Source of the DNA: Orientallactaga sibirica
Taxonomy: Eukaryota; Chordata; Mammalia; Rodentia; Dipodidae
Assembly (NCBI GenBank): GCA_036365145.1
Contig: JAEOAD010001413.1
Span: 2,250,001-2,314,000 of the forward strand
DNA length: 64,000 nt
Direction: 5' to 3'
Below are positions 12,301 to 21,029 of this stretch, one piece after another. Both the position numbers and the translations under genes were made by a program. Under the pieces are notes generated by a model. It was not told the DNA's origin. It saw only the letters and a program-made list of their open reading frames with translations, and ran no database searches. Numbering within the stretch: the first letter of the stretch is position 1; each line of letters opens with the position of its first letter.

Positions 12301-15300
12301 CGATTCCCAGTACCCACATAAGCCAGATGCACAAGGTGGCGCACCCATCTCGAATTCATTTGCAGTGGCTGGATGCCCTGGCGCACCTATTCTCTCTCTC
12401 TCTCACTCTGCCTCTTTCCATCAAATAAATAAATAAAAATAAAATATTTTTTATTATTTTATTTATTTTTGGAGAGAGACACAGAGACAGAGAGAGAGGG
12501 AAAGGGAGACAGATAGAGATGGGAGCGCCAGCAGTCTCTCAGCTGCTGTGAATGAAATCCAGATGCATGCACCCCCTTGTGGTCAAGTGTGGCATTGCGC
12601 CCTTGCGTCACTTTGCATCTGGCTAAACATGGAGCTTGGAACCGGGTTCTTAGGTTTAGCAGGCAGGCGCCTTAACCACTAAGCCATCTCTCCAGCCCCA
12701 AAATAAAATATTTTTAAAAATGAAATTCCTAGGGCTGAAGAGATGCTCAGTGGTTAAGGTGCTTGCCTGCAAAGCATAAGGACCCAGGTTCAATTCCCCA
12801 GTACCTACATAAAGCCAGATGCACAAGATGGCACAGGAGTTTGTTTGCTCCAGGCCCTGATGAGCCCATTTCTTCTCTCCCCCTCTCTCTCTATCAGCCT
12901 CTCTCTCTTTCTATTTCTCTCTCATAAGTAAATAAATATCTAAATATAGAAATTTATAGGTCTGAGGAGATGGCTCAGTGGTTAAGAGAACTTGCTGCTT
13001 AATCCTGAGGACCTCTCAAGCTGGAGATCTCCATGTCTGACTCCAGAACCCACTTAAAAGTTGGGCATGGTCAACAATACATTGCCTCCATCAGCTGGGA
13101 ACCTAGCATTCAGAACTCCTAAGTTTATGGGGGACACCTGAATCAAACCACCACATTCCACCCCTGACCCCTGCAAACTGATAACCATCCATGTTGTAAA
13201 ATGCAACGCACTCACTCCATCTTTAAAAGTCCCCATAGTTTTTATCAATCCTAATGATGTTCAAACATCCCCATAGTCCAAGATCTTTAACTGAGCCATA
13301 AAATTTTTTTTAAAAAAGGGGGGAGGCTGGAGAGATGGCTTAGTGGTTAAGGCTCCTGCCTGCTAAGCCTAAGAACCGGGTTCCAATCTCCAGGTCCCAT
13401 GTTTAGCTAGATGCAAAGTGACGCAAGGGTGCAATGCCACACTTGCTCACAAGGGGGTGCACGCATCTGGATTTCATTCACACAGCTGAGAGACTGCTGG
13501 CACGCCCATCTCTATCTGTCTCCCTCTCCCTCTCTCTCTGTCTGTCTCTCTCCAAAAATAAAAAATTAAAATAAAAAAATTAAAATTAAAAAAAAAATCC
13601 CCCTAAAAACCCATACTGGCACAGAATAAAAATTCACACTACAAAAGATGGCATGGGGCATAGCAAAGAAATATTCAACCAATACAATATTTAAAACAAC
13701 CAGGGCAAACATCAAACTCTGTAGCTTTAAGTCCAACTCTAGTCAATGACAAATCTCCAAGAGCGATAATTCTAACCAGCAACAAGTCTCTAGAGTTCCA
13801 ATTCTGCCCCTCTAGCTAGGCTACTCACAGTCCTGGAAAATTTCATCCTGGCAGCAGCTCTCCTTGGCAGCCATCTCATGGTCCCCGCATCTCCACTGGG
13901 TCTCCACTGCAACCCACAGTCCATCCTCACGGCTCCATCGGCTCTCCATGCAGGCATTCAGCAAACCTGCTTCACACTGCCCCATGGCCATTTCCAAAAC
14001 ACAAGACTGCATTGCAAACTCAATGACCCTCTCTTTCCTGCATTTCTTATACTCCATAATACCAGGTAGGGTGTCAATTTGTTAATCCAGGGGTGAATAA
14101 AGCAGACTTTGAAGAACAGGACACTCCTTGAGCATTCAGGCCCCTTCAAGAGTCTACATTCTTCCTGTTGCCCCAGTGCAGGTCAGCCGGCTCAATCTCA
14201 AAGGTTGTAATCTCTCATATAATTGCAGCTGAACAGGTAGAAGTTTCAGCCCAAATATTTCATTTCTGTGCCATATCCCTCTGCTTACACCAGTCCATTT
14301 CTATGCAATACAACCCTGCACAAGTTCTCAGGACAGGGGCATAACAGCAAGCCTCTCACACAAACTGCTTCTAGCCCAGTCCAGGCAAAGCTCTTTCTAA
14401 CACTCATAAGCCAAACCTCACAGTCCATAGTTCTTACTGCATTCAGGTCTTTCACTATGACCAGAATAGTCCATCAAGCTGTCCTTACAGCACTGCAAGG
14501 CATCTCTTAGGCCAAGGTTTCAGATCCTTCCACATTCCTCTTGAAAATCAGCTCCAAAAGGCCAAAGCCACACAGTCAGGTGTCTAATAACAACACTGCT
14601 CTCAGTACCAACTATACTGTTGCAGTCAGGTGCATGCACATTGCTGACAGAAAACACCTGATCAAGACCACCTTTGGGGAAAACGGGGTTTATTTTGTCT
14701 TACAGAATAGAGGGGGAAGCTCCTTGATGGCAGTGGAAAATGATGGCATGAGCAGAGGGTGGACATCACCCCCTGGCCAACATAAGGTGTACCATAGCAA
14801 AGGAAGAGTGTGCCAAACACTGGCAAGGGGACACTGGCTATAACACCCATAAGTCCACCCCCCAACAACACACCGCCTCTAGGAGGCATTAATTCCCAAA
14901 TCTCCATCAGCTGGGAACCTAGTATTTAGAACACCTAAGTTGATGGGGACCTGAATCAAACCACCGTACCTTCTACCATTTCCCTCTGGCCTCCTGTATG
15001 CACACGTGCAGGGCATGTGCATCCCACACATATGATGCATACCCCCCCACACACACACACCACACCCTGGTTTTGTTTTGGTTTGTTTTTGGTTTTTCGA
15101 AGTAGGGTCTTACTCTAGCCTAACTAGTCTTACTCTTAGGCTAACGCGGAATTCACTCTGTAGTCTCAGGGTGGCCTCGAACTCACAGCGATCCTCCTAC
15201 CTCTGCCTCCCGAGTGCTGGGATTAAAGGTGTGCACCACCATGCCCGGCTCACACCCTGGGTTTTTTTTTTGTTTTTGTTTTTGTTTTTGGTTTCGAGGT

Positions 15301-16186
15301 AGGGTTTCACTCTCTCCAGGCTGACCTTCTCTCACTGGCGAACTCACAGCGATCCTCCTACCTCTGTCTCTCGGAGTGCTGGTTTATCTTCCCAACTCTG
15401 TACCTCCTCCATAGTTCCTCCAGGCTCCTGGTTCATGGGCCAACCTTTCCCCATCCTACTGGACACCCTAACTTCCTTCCCAGGTCTGTCTTTGTGTGTA
15501 TGTATGTATGTATGTATGTATGTATGTATATATGTATATGTTTGTTTTGTGCGCATGGGTAAATGTGCATGTGAGCATGTACGTGTGTGCATGTGGAGGC
15601 CAGAGGTCAATGTCAGGTGTCTTTCTCAATTGCTCTCCACCTTATTTATTGAGGTAGTGTCTCTCACTGAATCCAGTGCTCACTAATTCAGATAAATTAA
15701 CTAAGCATCTTGCCCAGGGAATCCACCTGGGGTTACACCCACCTGCTGTCATGCCTAGAATTTTACAGTTGGTTCTGGGGATCCAAACTCACATCCTGCC
15801 ACTTGTGTGGCAAGAACTCTACCTGCCCAGCCATCACCCCAACTCCTGTTCACCTTTTTTTTGAAATGGGAGTTTTCTCATTGGCCAGGTTCTCACCAAC
15901 TAGGCTAGATGACTGGCCAGCATGTCCTAACACCTGGCCTATCTTCACCTCCACAGCTCAGGGCTTACAAGCAGGCACTACCATGCCCAACATTTTTTTT
16001 TTTAATTTTTAACTTTTATTTATTTATTTATTTATTTAAGAAAGAAAGATAGGCTGGGCGTGGTGGTGCACGCCTTTAATCCCAGCACTCGGGAGGCAGA
16101 GATAGGAGGATCGCCGAGAGTTCGAGGCCACCCTGAGACTACATAGTTAATTCCAGGTCAGCCTGGGCCAGAGTGAGACCCTACCT

Positions 16187-16248
<62 letters not shown>

Positions 16249-17641
16249 GAGTAAGACAGAATGGGTGCACCAGGGCCTCTAGCCACTGCACACGAAGTCC
16301 AGGAGCATGCATGTCCTTGTGCATCTGGCTTTCATTGGTACTGGGGAATTGAACCTGGGTCGTTGGGCTTCACACGCAAGCACCTTAACTGCTAAGCCAT
16401 CTCTCCAGCACAACTTGAGCTTTTAAGCCACTCCAAACCTGTCTTACTGGTGCAGTGCTAATCCCAGCAGTAGGTACATTTCATTAATTTTATATATTCT
16501 GTCTTCATATATTCTCTGCTGTTCTGTTCTTTAAAAAAAAAAAAAAAAAACTGTCACCCACTATACAAGACCGTCATACTAGGATGAAAAGATGATGACA
16601 TCAAAATGAAAAGAGAGACTGATTGAGAGGGGGAGGGGCTATGATGGAGAGTGGAGTTTCAAAGGGGAAAGTGGGGGGAGGGAGGGAAGTACCATGGGAT
16701 ATTGTCTACAATTAAAGAAGTTGTCAATAAAAAAAGGTAACTTGCCGGGCGTGGTGGCACACGCCTTTAATCCCAGCACTTGGGAGGCAGAGGTAGGAGG
16801 CTGGGCATGGTCAGCCTGGGCCAGACATCTTTCGAAAAACCCCAGCACTAGCGGGTCTTTAATCCCAGGCAGAGCAGAGGAGGAGTTCGAGGCCACCCTG
16901 AGACTACATAGTGAATTCCAGGTTAGCTTGGGCTAGAGTGAGACCTTACGGGGGGGGGAAATGAACTAATAATCAATAACAATAATGAAAGCTGTCACCC
17001 CCACACAAGGACTTGACAGCTCTAACTCCTCTGGGCTCTTTCCCCACATCGGTAAGTCGATACTGTCTTTCAAGTGTCAGCTCCTTTGATGATCAGTCTT
17101 TATAAACAATCCCCAGATATGCTTTCCAAGTCCCTTAATTTGTTATGTACCACTTGAACTTTCTACCTGTAACCTTGAGAGTAAACTGAATAACACTTTC
17201 CCTCCTAATAAAAGGTGGTCTCCCCTCTCGGTGGCACGCTTCCCCAGTCAGAGTTCGCCCTATGAGGTCGACTCAATTACAATCTCTGTTTGTCTGAGGT
17301 CATTTGTGTCACTGTCCCTGAAATTATTCCTTCTTCTTCTGCACTTGTCCTTAATCTTCTCCAGTCTCGTGTAGCCAAGGCTAGCCTTAAATAAGCTTCT
17401 GCTCTTCCTGCCTCTTCCTGCCAAGAGCTGGGATGTCAGGCATGAGCCGCCACATCCAGCTAGCCCTCCATCTTCCTTGTTAGCCTGCCTGTCCCTCCAA
17501 CTTTTCCAGAGGCCCCATCCCACAACCATCCTGGTTTAGTCACTCCCCTCAGAGCCCAGCTTACCATGCAGAGGTAGGTTCTTGGTCCTGGGTGCAAGTA
17601 GCACCTATCAGCAGCACCAGAGTCCAAATTGGAGAAGCCAT
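1164..17641 (-). CDS. ZAN: Zonadhesin (ZAN), N-terminal 12 exons, gene continues beyond left edge
   Basis: Twelve exons on the minus strand join in frame into 1630 nt (543 codons plus 1 nt): 17565-17641, 11945-11997, 10187-10333, 9757-10028, 9503-9590, 7550-7702, 5630-5794, 4290-4381, 3462-3540, 3181-3327, 1887-2158, 1164-1248. The product is a signal peptide, a short linker and three MAM domains, the N-terminal layout of zonadhesin. Zonadhesin is a type I sperm acrosomal/plasma membrane protein that binds the zona pellucida with species specificity. All introns start GT and end AG and no stop interrupts the frame, so the part seen looks functional. The mucin-like repeats, vWD-type domains and membrane anchor of the family must lie left of position 1. 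Neighbouring EPO in the same orientation fits the human order. Confidence 0.95.
1405..1790 (+). mobile_element. Old LTR-like repeat (MaLR-like), ZAN intron 11
   Basis: A segment of about 380 bp opening with GAAATGTCCCCCACAGGCTC and carrying CCAAAATAAA near its 3' end. The plan (opening TTTG..TGTCCCCC, late AATAAA) is shared with the LTRs at 14618-14968, 19129-19484 and 35799-36165. Ends are eroded and I found no target duplication. Confidence 0.4.
1887..2158 (-). CDS. ZAN: ZAN exon 11: MAM domain 3, core
   Basis: 272 bp coding GEHCIYFDSDKFSKVGQTA, then SRPFCAPGDICVEFAFHMYG and PSGHQQPMQ. Acceptor TTTACTCAG, donor GTGAGC. Same length and phase as exon 4. Confidence 0.96.
2190..2990 (-). repeat. 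ZAN intron 10 SINE cluster
   Basis: Minus-strand T-SINE variant (about 2230-2405), an old B1-type copy (2408-2565), then three degenerate ID-type units in reverse orientation (2860-2990) with CACTGAGCCATGCC spacing. The units are the same as those in the arrays at 7736-8602 and 43950-44580. 2570-2850 looks unique. Confidence 0.65.
3181..3327 (-). CDS. ZAN: ZAN exon 10: MAM domain 3, first part
   Basis: 147 bp coding ESFPQCDFEDSVHPFCDW and then GGQWTWGNKNTL, with the full MAM opening motif. Acceptor CCTTCAG, donor GTGAGA. Same length and phase as exon 3. Confidence 0.96.
3462..3540 (-). CDS. ZAN: ZAN exon 9: MAM domain 2, end
   Basis: 79 bp coding FVVVGVFGKVPEPAVAVDA and then ISIAPCG. Acceptor CTCCTCAG, donor GTGAGA within a run of five G; the frame fixes the fifth G as intron start. 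A 42-bp (GT)n tract lies about 90 bp upstream in intron 8. Confidence 0.94.
3606..4195 (-). repeat. ZAN intron 8 repeats: (GT)n, B3-like and B4-type SINE
   Basis: A (GT)n microsatellite at 3631-3672 runs into a B3/B2-like tRNA SINE in reverse orientation (to about 3960, ending with a GAGCCATCATCTCCCC head). A B4-type element (3965-4195) follows, with B1-like and ID-like halves. Confidence 0.55.
4290..4381 (-). CDS. ZAN: ZAN exon 8: MAM domain 2, middle
   Basis: 92 bp coding SIRKHTVYSGQPGPNWQPV and then NYTGQGQIQ. Acceptor TGTTGTAG after a long T run, donor GTACAG. An N-glycosylation sequon (NYT) is present, as in the human protein. Confidence 0.94.
4593..5515. repeat. ZAN intron 7 repeats
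   Basis: B1-type plus-strand copy (4593-4765, poly-A tail), short T-SINE minus (4773-4932), polypyrimidine tract (4932-5130), short T-SINE minus (5145-5362, with (GA)n 5178-5202) and an old B1 remnant (5365-5515). Confidence 0.7.
5630..5794 (-). CDS. ZAN: ZAN exon 7: MAM domain 2, middle
   Basis: 165 bp coding SGFYMLLDPKNAKPGQKS, then SSGCLTLSFHYVLSD and LLVYASRLG. The donor GTCAGA is a GT site with a poor match at +3/+4, but it gives the correct frame into exon 8 (G plus GC, then AGC ATC). Acceptor CTTCTGCAG. Confidence 0.92.
6040..6270. promoter_or_regulatory. CpG-rich promoter-like island inside ZAN intron 6
   Basis: Within about 200 bp lie a GC box CCCCGCCCC (6065-6073), CCAAT (6102-6106), a perfect CRE palindrome GTGACGTCAC (6124-6133), CpG-dense CGCTGACGCGTGCG and AAGATGGCG (6248-6256), a YY1-type start-site motif. 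The surrounding DNA is SINE and CpG-poor. No gene start is known here in ZAN and the ORF after ATGGCG is short. This could be an alternative promoter, a retrocopy remnant or a chance cluster. Orientation is unclear, though the AAGATGGCG reads plus. Confidence 0.4.
6328..7267 (-). repeat. ZAN intron 6 SINE cluster
   Basis: Four reverse-orientation B1-type copies (6328-6502, 6512-6672, an older 6675-6800, and 7108-7267), with an old B3/B4-like element at about 6820-7075. Confidence 0.75.
7550..7702 (-). CDS. ZAN: ZAN exon 6: MAM domain 2, first part
   Basis: 153 bp after CTCCTCAG, coding CMTQMCSFDTPDDLCGWSW and then GAKWTQKNGSSGQPGVGPED. This is a divergent MAM opening (CSFD in place of CDFED), as in human zonadhesin domain 2. 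Donor GTGAGT. Confidence 0.95.
7736..8602 (+). repeat. Tandem array of truncated ID (tRNA-Ala-like) units, about 54 bp x 15-16
   Basis: The unit reads GGGGCGTGGCTCAGTGGTAG, then AGCTCCTGCCTAGAATCCCC, then CAGTGAGGGGCTGG. TGGCTCAGTGG is a good Pol III A box and resembles the 5' half of tRNA-Ala / ID SINE. AATCCCCCAGT looks like the end of the ID B-box region joined straight on, so GGTTC of the B box is missing. Spacing between repeats is 52-56 bp; the outer copies are degenerate. It lies in ZAN intron 5. Confidence 0.85.
8770..9240 (-). repeat. ZAN intron 5 SINEs
   Basis: Short T-SINE in reverse orientation (8770-8946) and a B4-type ID+B1 element in reverse (about 9040-9239). Confidence 0.65.
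9503..9590 (-). CDS. ZAN: ZAN exon 5: MAM domain 1, end
   Basis: 88 bp coding LMFEGVRGNTAYLDISLDA and on to RRGTCN, the C-terminal MAM beta strands with the final Cys. Acceptor CATCCCACAG, donor GTGAGT. Confidence 0.95.
9757..10028 (-). CDS. ZAN: ZAN exon 4: MAM domain 1, core
   Basis: 272 bp coding from GYYLRMDSSTFPQGGVARL through PSWMPTAVTVPANLI. It contains the MAM core with the conserved Cys in GPFCIRFAYHMFG. The acceptor is CTCTCTCAG and the donor GTGAGG. Length is identical to exon 11 of MAM domain 3. Confidence 0.96.
10187..10333 (-). CDS. ZAN: ZAN exon 3: MAM domain 1, first part
   Basis: Starts after TTTCCAG and reads SIVTNCDFEDDAKPLCDW, the classic MAM opening with Cys, the FED motif and a second Cys before Trp. 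It ends at GPPGGYPNG with donor GTGAGG. Its 147-bp length equals exon 10, which opens MAM domain 3. Confidence 0.96.
10608..11720 (-). repeat. ZAN intron 2 B1-type copies, one split by an LTR
   Basis: Old B1 (10608-10740), B1-type (10755-10935), a further old B1 interrupted at 10984 and resuming at 11514 (to about 11605), then another old B1 (11606-11720). All are in reverse orientation. The interruption is the LTR at 10985-11513. Confidence 0.7.
10985..11513 (+). mobile_element. Solo LTR of an endogenous retrovirus, 5-bp target duplication
   Basis: 529 bp beginning TGTTGGGCCC and ending CCCCGGCA, flanked by ATACA on both sides (10980-10984 and 11514-11518). It splits an old B1. A 54-bp repeat with four copies (starts at 11135, 11182, 11235, 11289, the first spacing only 47) sits where U3 would be. 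A TATA-like CATAAATA follows at 11330-11337. No internal retroviral genes are present. It is antisense to ZAN. Confidence 0.75.
11945..11997 (-). CDS. ZAN: ZAN exon 2: 53-bp linker exon
   Basis: This small exon lies 5.6 kb from exon 1. It is preceded by a pyrimidine stretch ending CAG and followed by GTGAGT. Joined to exon 1 and exon 3 it restores one frame and reads WRPKPPAQNLLVRSSREN followed by SIVTN, matching the linker before the first MAM domain of human zonadhesin. Without it, exon 1 (two bases left over) and exon 3 (needs one base) do not fit. Confidence 0.92.
12044..13070. repeat. ZAN intron 1 SINE cluster
   Basis: Plus-strand short T-SINEs (12044-12250, 12258-12440, 12733-12950), a reverse long T-SINE (12451-12698) inserted among them, and a B4/ID-like piece (12960-13070) that abuts the truncated LTR. 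Confidence 0.7.
13070..14968 (-). mobile_element. MaLR/ERVL-like LTR element, minus orientation, ZAN intron 1
   Basis: One LTR is near complete (14618-14968, about 351 bp; minus-strand 3' end CTGACTGCAACA). The other survives only as its first about 95 bp (13070-13164) and matches the start of the first. A purine-rich stretch GCAGGGGTCAGGGGTGGAA lies just before the truncated 3' LTR, as a polypurine tract should. The internal part, about 1.45 kb, starts with TTGGTACTGAGAG as MaLR elements do, has no long reading frame and is split by a long T-SINE (13323-13570). It is a non-coding relic. Confidence 0.6.
15073..16415. repeat. SINE and microsatellite cluster, ZAN intron 1
   Basis: Reverse B1-type (15073-15252), a truncated B1 (15262-15380), (TATG)n at 15497-15540 leading into a B3-like SINE (to 15843), an old B1 (15860-15995), a plus B1-type (16050-16185) with A/GAAA tail to 16245, and a reverse short T-SINE (to 16415). 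Confidence 0.65.
16558..16736 (+). mobile_element. L1 LINE 3' end fragment
   Basis: Carries GATGATGACATC, GTGGAGTTTCAAAGGGGAAA and GTTGTCAATAAAAAAAGG. The same 3' end recurs at 44835-45042 and 51720-52050, and in reverse at 49808-50165 and 57840-58165, so this is the local L1 3' UTR. 5' truncated, no ORF. Confidence 0.65.
16742..16960 (+). repeat. Rearranged B1-type SINE
   Basis: The head and tail are normal. After GGCAGAGGTAGGAGG the sequence jumps to GCTGGGCATGG, a piece of the right half and then a second AATCCCAG before resuming GAGTTCGAGG. It is an internally shuffled B1 copy. Confidence 0.6.
16975..17465. other. Possible LTR remnant and old B1, ZAN intron 1
   Basis: 16985-17330 contains TTTATAAAC, a CCTAATAAAAGG and a following stretch resembling LTR R-U5 in layout, but no paired TG/CA ends or target duplication could be fixed. 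17345-17465 is an old reverse B1. The LTR call is weak. Confidence 0.25.
17565..17641 (-). CDS. ZAN: ZAN exon 1: start codon and signal peptide
   Basis: Codes MASPIWTLVLLIGATCTQ and then DQEPTSA plus two bases (TG) of a Trp codon, ending at donor GTAAGC. A hydrophobic core (WTLVLLIGA) follows a short N-region, so this is a secretory signal peptide; human zonadhesin begins very similarly. The ATG at 17641 is chosen for that match and for immediate entry into the hydrophobic core. The frame continues into the 53-bp exon 2. Confidence 0.92.
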
Positions 17642-17932
17642 GGAAAAACCTCAGAGGCAGCCCTGGGGGGAGCAAAGAAGGGGACCGTGAGGAGCTATGT
17701 GAGGGTACCTAGGCTGCTTTCTACACTCCTGGCCCTCCTCGCTCCCATGAAAAAAAAAAAAAGAAAATTCAAGACCTTCCTAGGAAATTTTAGTGGAGTT
17801 TGAAATTGAAAACCCAACCGAAGAACTATTGACATGAATGAAGGAAAAATAAGAAGGGAGAGAAAGAGAAGTTAACCCAAAAAGACTGACATCAATCAGA
17901 AACACACAACAGCAAAAAAAAAGGGAAATAAG
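17642..17932 (-). promoter_or_regulatory. ZAN: ZAN 5' flank and probable promoter region
   Basis: About 290 bp of non-repeat DNA upstream of the ZAN start codon, closed off by a B1-type SINE at 17933. I see no clear TATA box or CRE. The start site is unknown, so this is assignment by position only. Confidence 0.35.
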
Positions 17933-18718
17933 TCAGGCATGGTGGCACACTCCTTTAATCCCAGCACTCGGGAGGCAGAGGTAGGAGGATCACTGTGAGT
18001 TCAAGGCCACCCTGAGACTACATAGTGAATTCCAGGTCAGCCTGGGCTAGAGTGAGACCCTACCTAAAAAAAAAAAAAAAAGGAAAGGAAACAAAAACAT
18101 GTTATTTTCGAGAAAAGGTCTCATATAATACAGGCTGGACTCAAACTTGCTACATAGCCAGACTCCAGATCTTCCTGCCTCCACTTCCCAAGTGCTGAAA
18201 TTACAGGTCTGGGCCACCATGCCCAGCTAAGGAATTATTTTTATGAAGAAGAAAACACAAGTTGTCCCAGAACTGAAGAACTTGAGTCTCTAGATTCAAA
18301 GGTGCTTTTGTATGAAGAGTTCAGAGGCTCACAGAAACTTCATGAAATTTCTTATCAGAAGTGAAAGGAAGATCTAAAGGCAGAAAGGAACAGGTTACAT
18401 ACTAAGGATCAAGAATCAGCATTGCATCGGGGTGTCCGTAGCAACTGTGGGCTCTGAAAGGCAGCGGAACATTGCCTGCAGAATTCCAATGGAAGAATCA
18501 GTCAGACTTAAAATTCTATAGCCAGTAGCTGTGTCAGGTGCTATTGGGAACCGGAAATGATGGTGAACAGAAAGAATCAAAGAGACATGCCAGGCATGTT
18601 GGCGCACGCCTTTAATTCCAGCACTTGGGAGGCAGAGGTAGGAGAATCACCATGAGTTCGAAGACACCGAGACTACATAGTGAATTCCAGGTCAGCCTGG
18701 GCCAGAGTGAGACCCGAC

Positions 18719-18756
<38 letters not shown>

Positions 18757-19005
18757 AAAGAATCAAACAGTCTGTCACAGAGGAAGAAAAGCAAGCATCA
18801 GGGAAACACTTTTTAAGCTGTTTTATTATTTATTTGCAAGGAGAGAGAGAGTTGGCATGCCAGAAACTTCTGCCACTGCAAATGAACTCCAGACACATGT
18901 GCCACTTTGTGCATCTGGCTTTACATGGGTCCTGGGGAATTAAGCCCACACCATCAGACTTTGAAAGGAAGCACCTTTAACCACTGAGCCATCTCTCCAG
19001 GCCCA
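17933..19005. repeat. Intergenic SINEs and a short unique stretch
   Basis: Plus B1-type (17933-18082), old reverse B1 (18105-18235), unlabelled unique DNA (18240-18587), plus B1-type with a 34-base A run (18588-18754) and a reverse short T-SINE (18820-19005). Confidence 0.65.
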
Positions 19006-19128
19006 GGAAACATTTTTTAGTTACTTATATATTTATTTTTATTTTAGAGAGAGCAAGAGAGAGAGAATTTGTGCGCCAGAGCCTCAGCCACTGCAGTTGA
19101 ACTCCACACGCTTACTCTACTTAGTGGT

Positions 19129-19484
19129 TGTAGCAGACAGCTTCAGATTCGCTGAGATGAACTTCCAGACCAGGCACAGTTATGGAGGAAGGGATATTAT
19201 TTATTGAAGCTTACAGATCCAGGGGAAGTTCCATAATGGCAGAAGAAGCTGGCCTGCCTTCACAGGGCCAAGCAGAGAGAGAAAAGCCACCAGCTACCCA
19301 GCACAGCACACTTCAGGAACTCCCTCTAGGCACACTTTGCATATCTTTACAATGGAATCTCAAACCCACCACCACACCTTAAGATCCGCCCAGTGACATT
19401 GCCTCCAGCAAGGTGGCTGCAGATGCAAACTATAAACTAATAAAACACTGACTATATTGGGGGCCATCTATTCAAATTACCACA
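19129..19484 (-). mobile_element. Solo LTR (MaLR-like) with perfect 5-bp target duplication
   Basis: On the minus strand it runs TGTGGTAATTTGAATAGATG to CTGTCTGCTACA, 356 bp. GTGGT flanks both sides (19124-19128 and 19485-19489). It splits a reverse T-SINE whose halves (about 19040-19128 and 19485-19615) join cleanly. Contains AATAAATAAT near its 3' end. Confidence 0.75.
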
Positions 19485-19706
19485 GTGGTCATGTGCGACC
19501 TTACGCTTGCCTCACTTCTATATGTCTGGATTATGTGGGATGTGGCCAGTCGAACATGGGTCCTTAGGCTTCACAGGCAAGCACCTTATCTGCTAAGCCA
19601 TGTCTCCAGCCCTTTTTTAGTTAGCTATTTTTTTCAACCAGGAAACATTTTTTAAAGACACTCTACTTCACTAGTCATGAGGGGGATATTGATCAAAAGT
19701 ACTAAG

Positions 19707-20580
19707 GGGGCCAGGCGTGGTGGCGCACGCCTTTAATCCCAGCACTCGGGAGGCAGAGTTAGGAGGATTGTCATGAGTTCGAGGCCATCCTGAGACTACA
19801 TAGTGAATTCCAGGTCAGCCTGGGCCAGAGTGAGACCCTACCTTGAAAAATAACAAAAGAAAAAGTGCTAAGGTCTGGTGGTACATGCCTCTCATCTCAG
19901 AGACTTAGGTATAGGGGAATCCTGAGTTCGAGGGCAGCCTACACAACTGAGAGAGTTTGTTTGCGGGCTGGGCAACTTAGGAAGACCTAGCTTCAAAATA
20001 AAAGGTAAAAAGAGGGCTGGAGGGCTGGAGAAATGGCTTAGCGGTTAAGGCATTTGCCTACGAAGTCAAAGGATCCTGGTTCGATTCTCCAGGACCCACG
20101 TAAGCCAGATGCACATGCATCTGGAGTTCATTTGAAGTGGCTAGCGGCCCTGGCGTGCCCATTCTCTCTCTGTCTGCCTCTCTTCTATCTCTCTCTGCTT
20201 GCAAATTAATTAATTAATTAATATTTTTTTAAAAAAAGAAAAAAAAAAGAGGGCTGGAGAGATGGCTTAGGGATTAAGGTGTCTGCCTGCCAAGCCTAAG
20301 AACCCGTTCTCTCTCCAGGTCCCACGTTTAGCCAGACGTAAAGTGACACAAGGGTGCAATGTCGCACTTGCCCAAGAGGGGGCACACATCTGGAGTTTGT
20401 TCACAGCAGCTGAGAGGCTGCTGGCGTGCCCATTCTCTCTCTCTCTCTTTGTCTCTGACTCTCTCCAAAAAAAAAAAAAAAAAAAAGAAGGTTAAAATGA
20501 GAGCTGGAGGTGGGATATACCTTAATGGTATAGAACTTGCCTAACTTGAGAGAGGCCTTGAACTCAATTCTTAGCACCAG
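19707..20580 (+). repeat. SINE cluster
   Basis: B1-type (19707-19852), old B1/B4 (19865-20005), short T-SINE (20012-20222), long T-SINE (20248-20485, with A-rich end) and an ID-type monomer (20500-20580). Confidence 0.65.
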
Positions 20581-20639
20581 AAAAAAAAGGAAAGAAACAA
20601 AAAGAGAAGGAAGGAAAGAGAGGAGAGGAGAAAGATAAC

Positions 20640-21015
20640 AGAGGGAAGAAAAACAGAGACCCATCAGAACTAGAGGGTAACAGCCTATTGCTAAAGACAT
20701 CACATGTTTGGGCTGCAGGACTCTGAGAAATCAAGCTAGAAATGAGCTGGAACCCTCTTCCTTCCCGACTAGCTGTCAAAGTGCTGGCAAGTGCTATGCC
20801 ACCTGCTAGGTGAGAGGTGTCATCAACAGTCTGGACTCTACAAACTACACAGCTGGCCAGCCAGGCAAAATGTGCCAGCTGATGTGATCGTGGTATATCT
20901 GTATATCTGTTACGGGAGAAACCAGCTGCTCTCTGATTGGATTTGAGGCCTGCTCCATGGGAAGGGACTCATGCCTGGAACTGAAAACCTAGGCAAAACC
21001 CTATGGCAAGATTAA
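20640..21015 (+). mobile_element. L1 3' UTR fragment
   Basis: Shares GAGGCCTGCTCCATGGGA, GGGCTGCA..CTGAGAAATC and CCAGCCAGGC in the same order with the longer L1 3' UTR copy at 50545-51300. No coding part. Confidence 0.5.
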
Positions 21016-21029
21016 AAAATAAATAAGGG

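Noticed and set aside
13821..14149. Overlapping ORFs within 13.8-14.15 kb considered as a retroviral gene
   Set aside because: Short, no motif of gag, pol or env; MaLR internal regions are non-coding.
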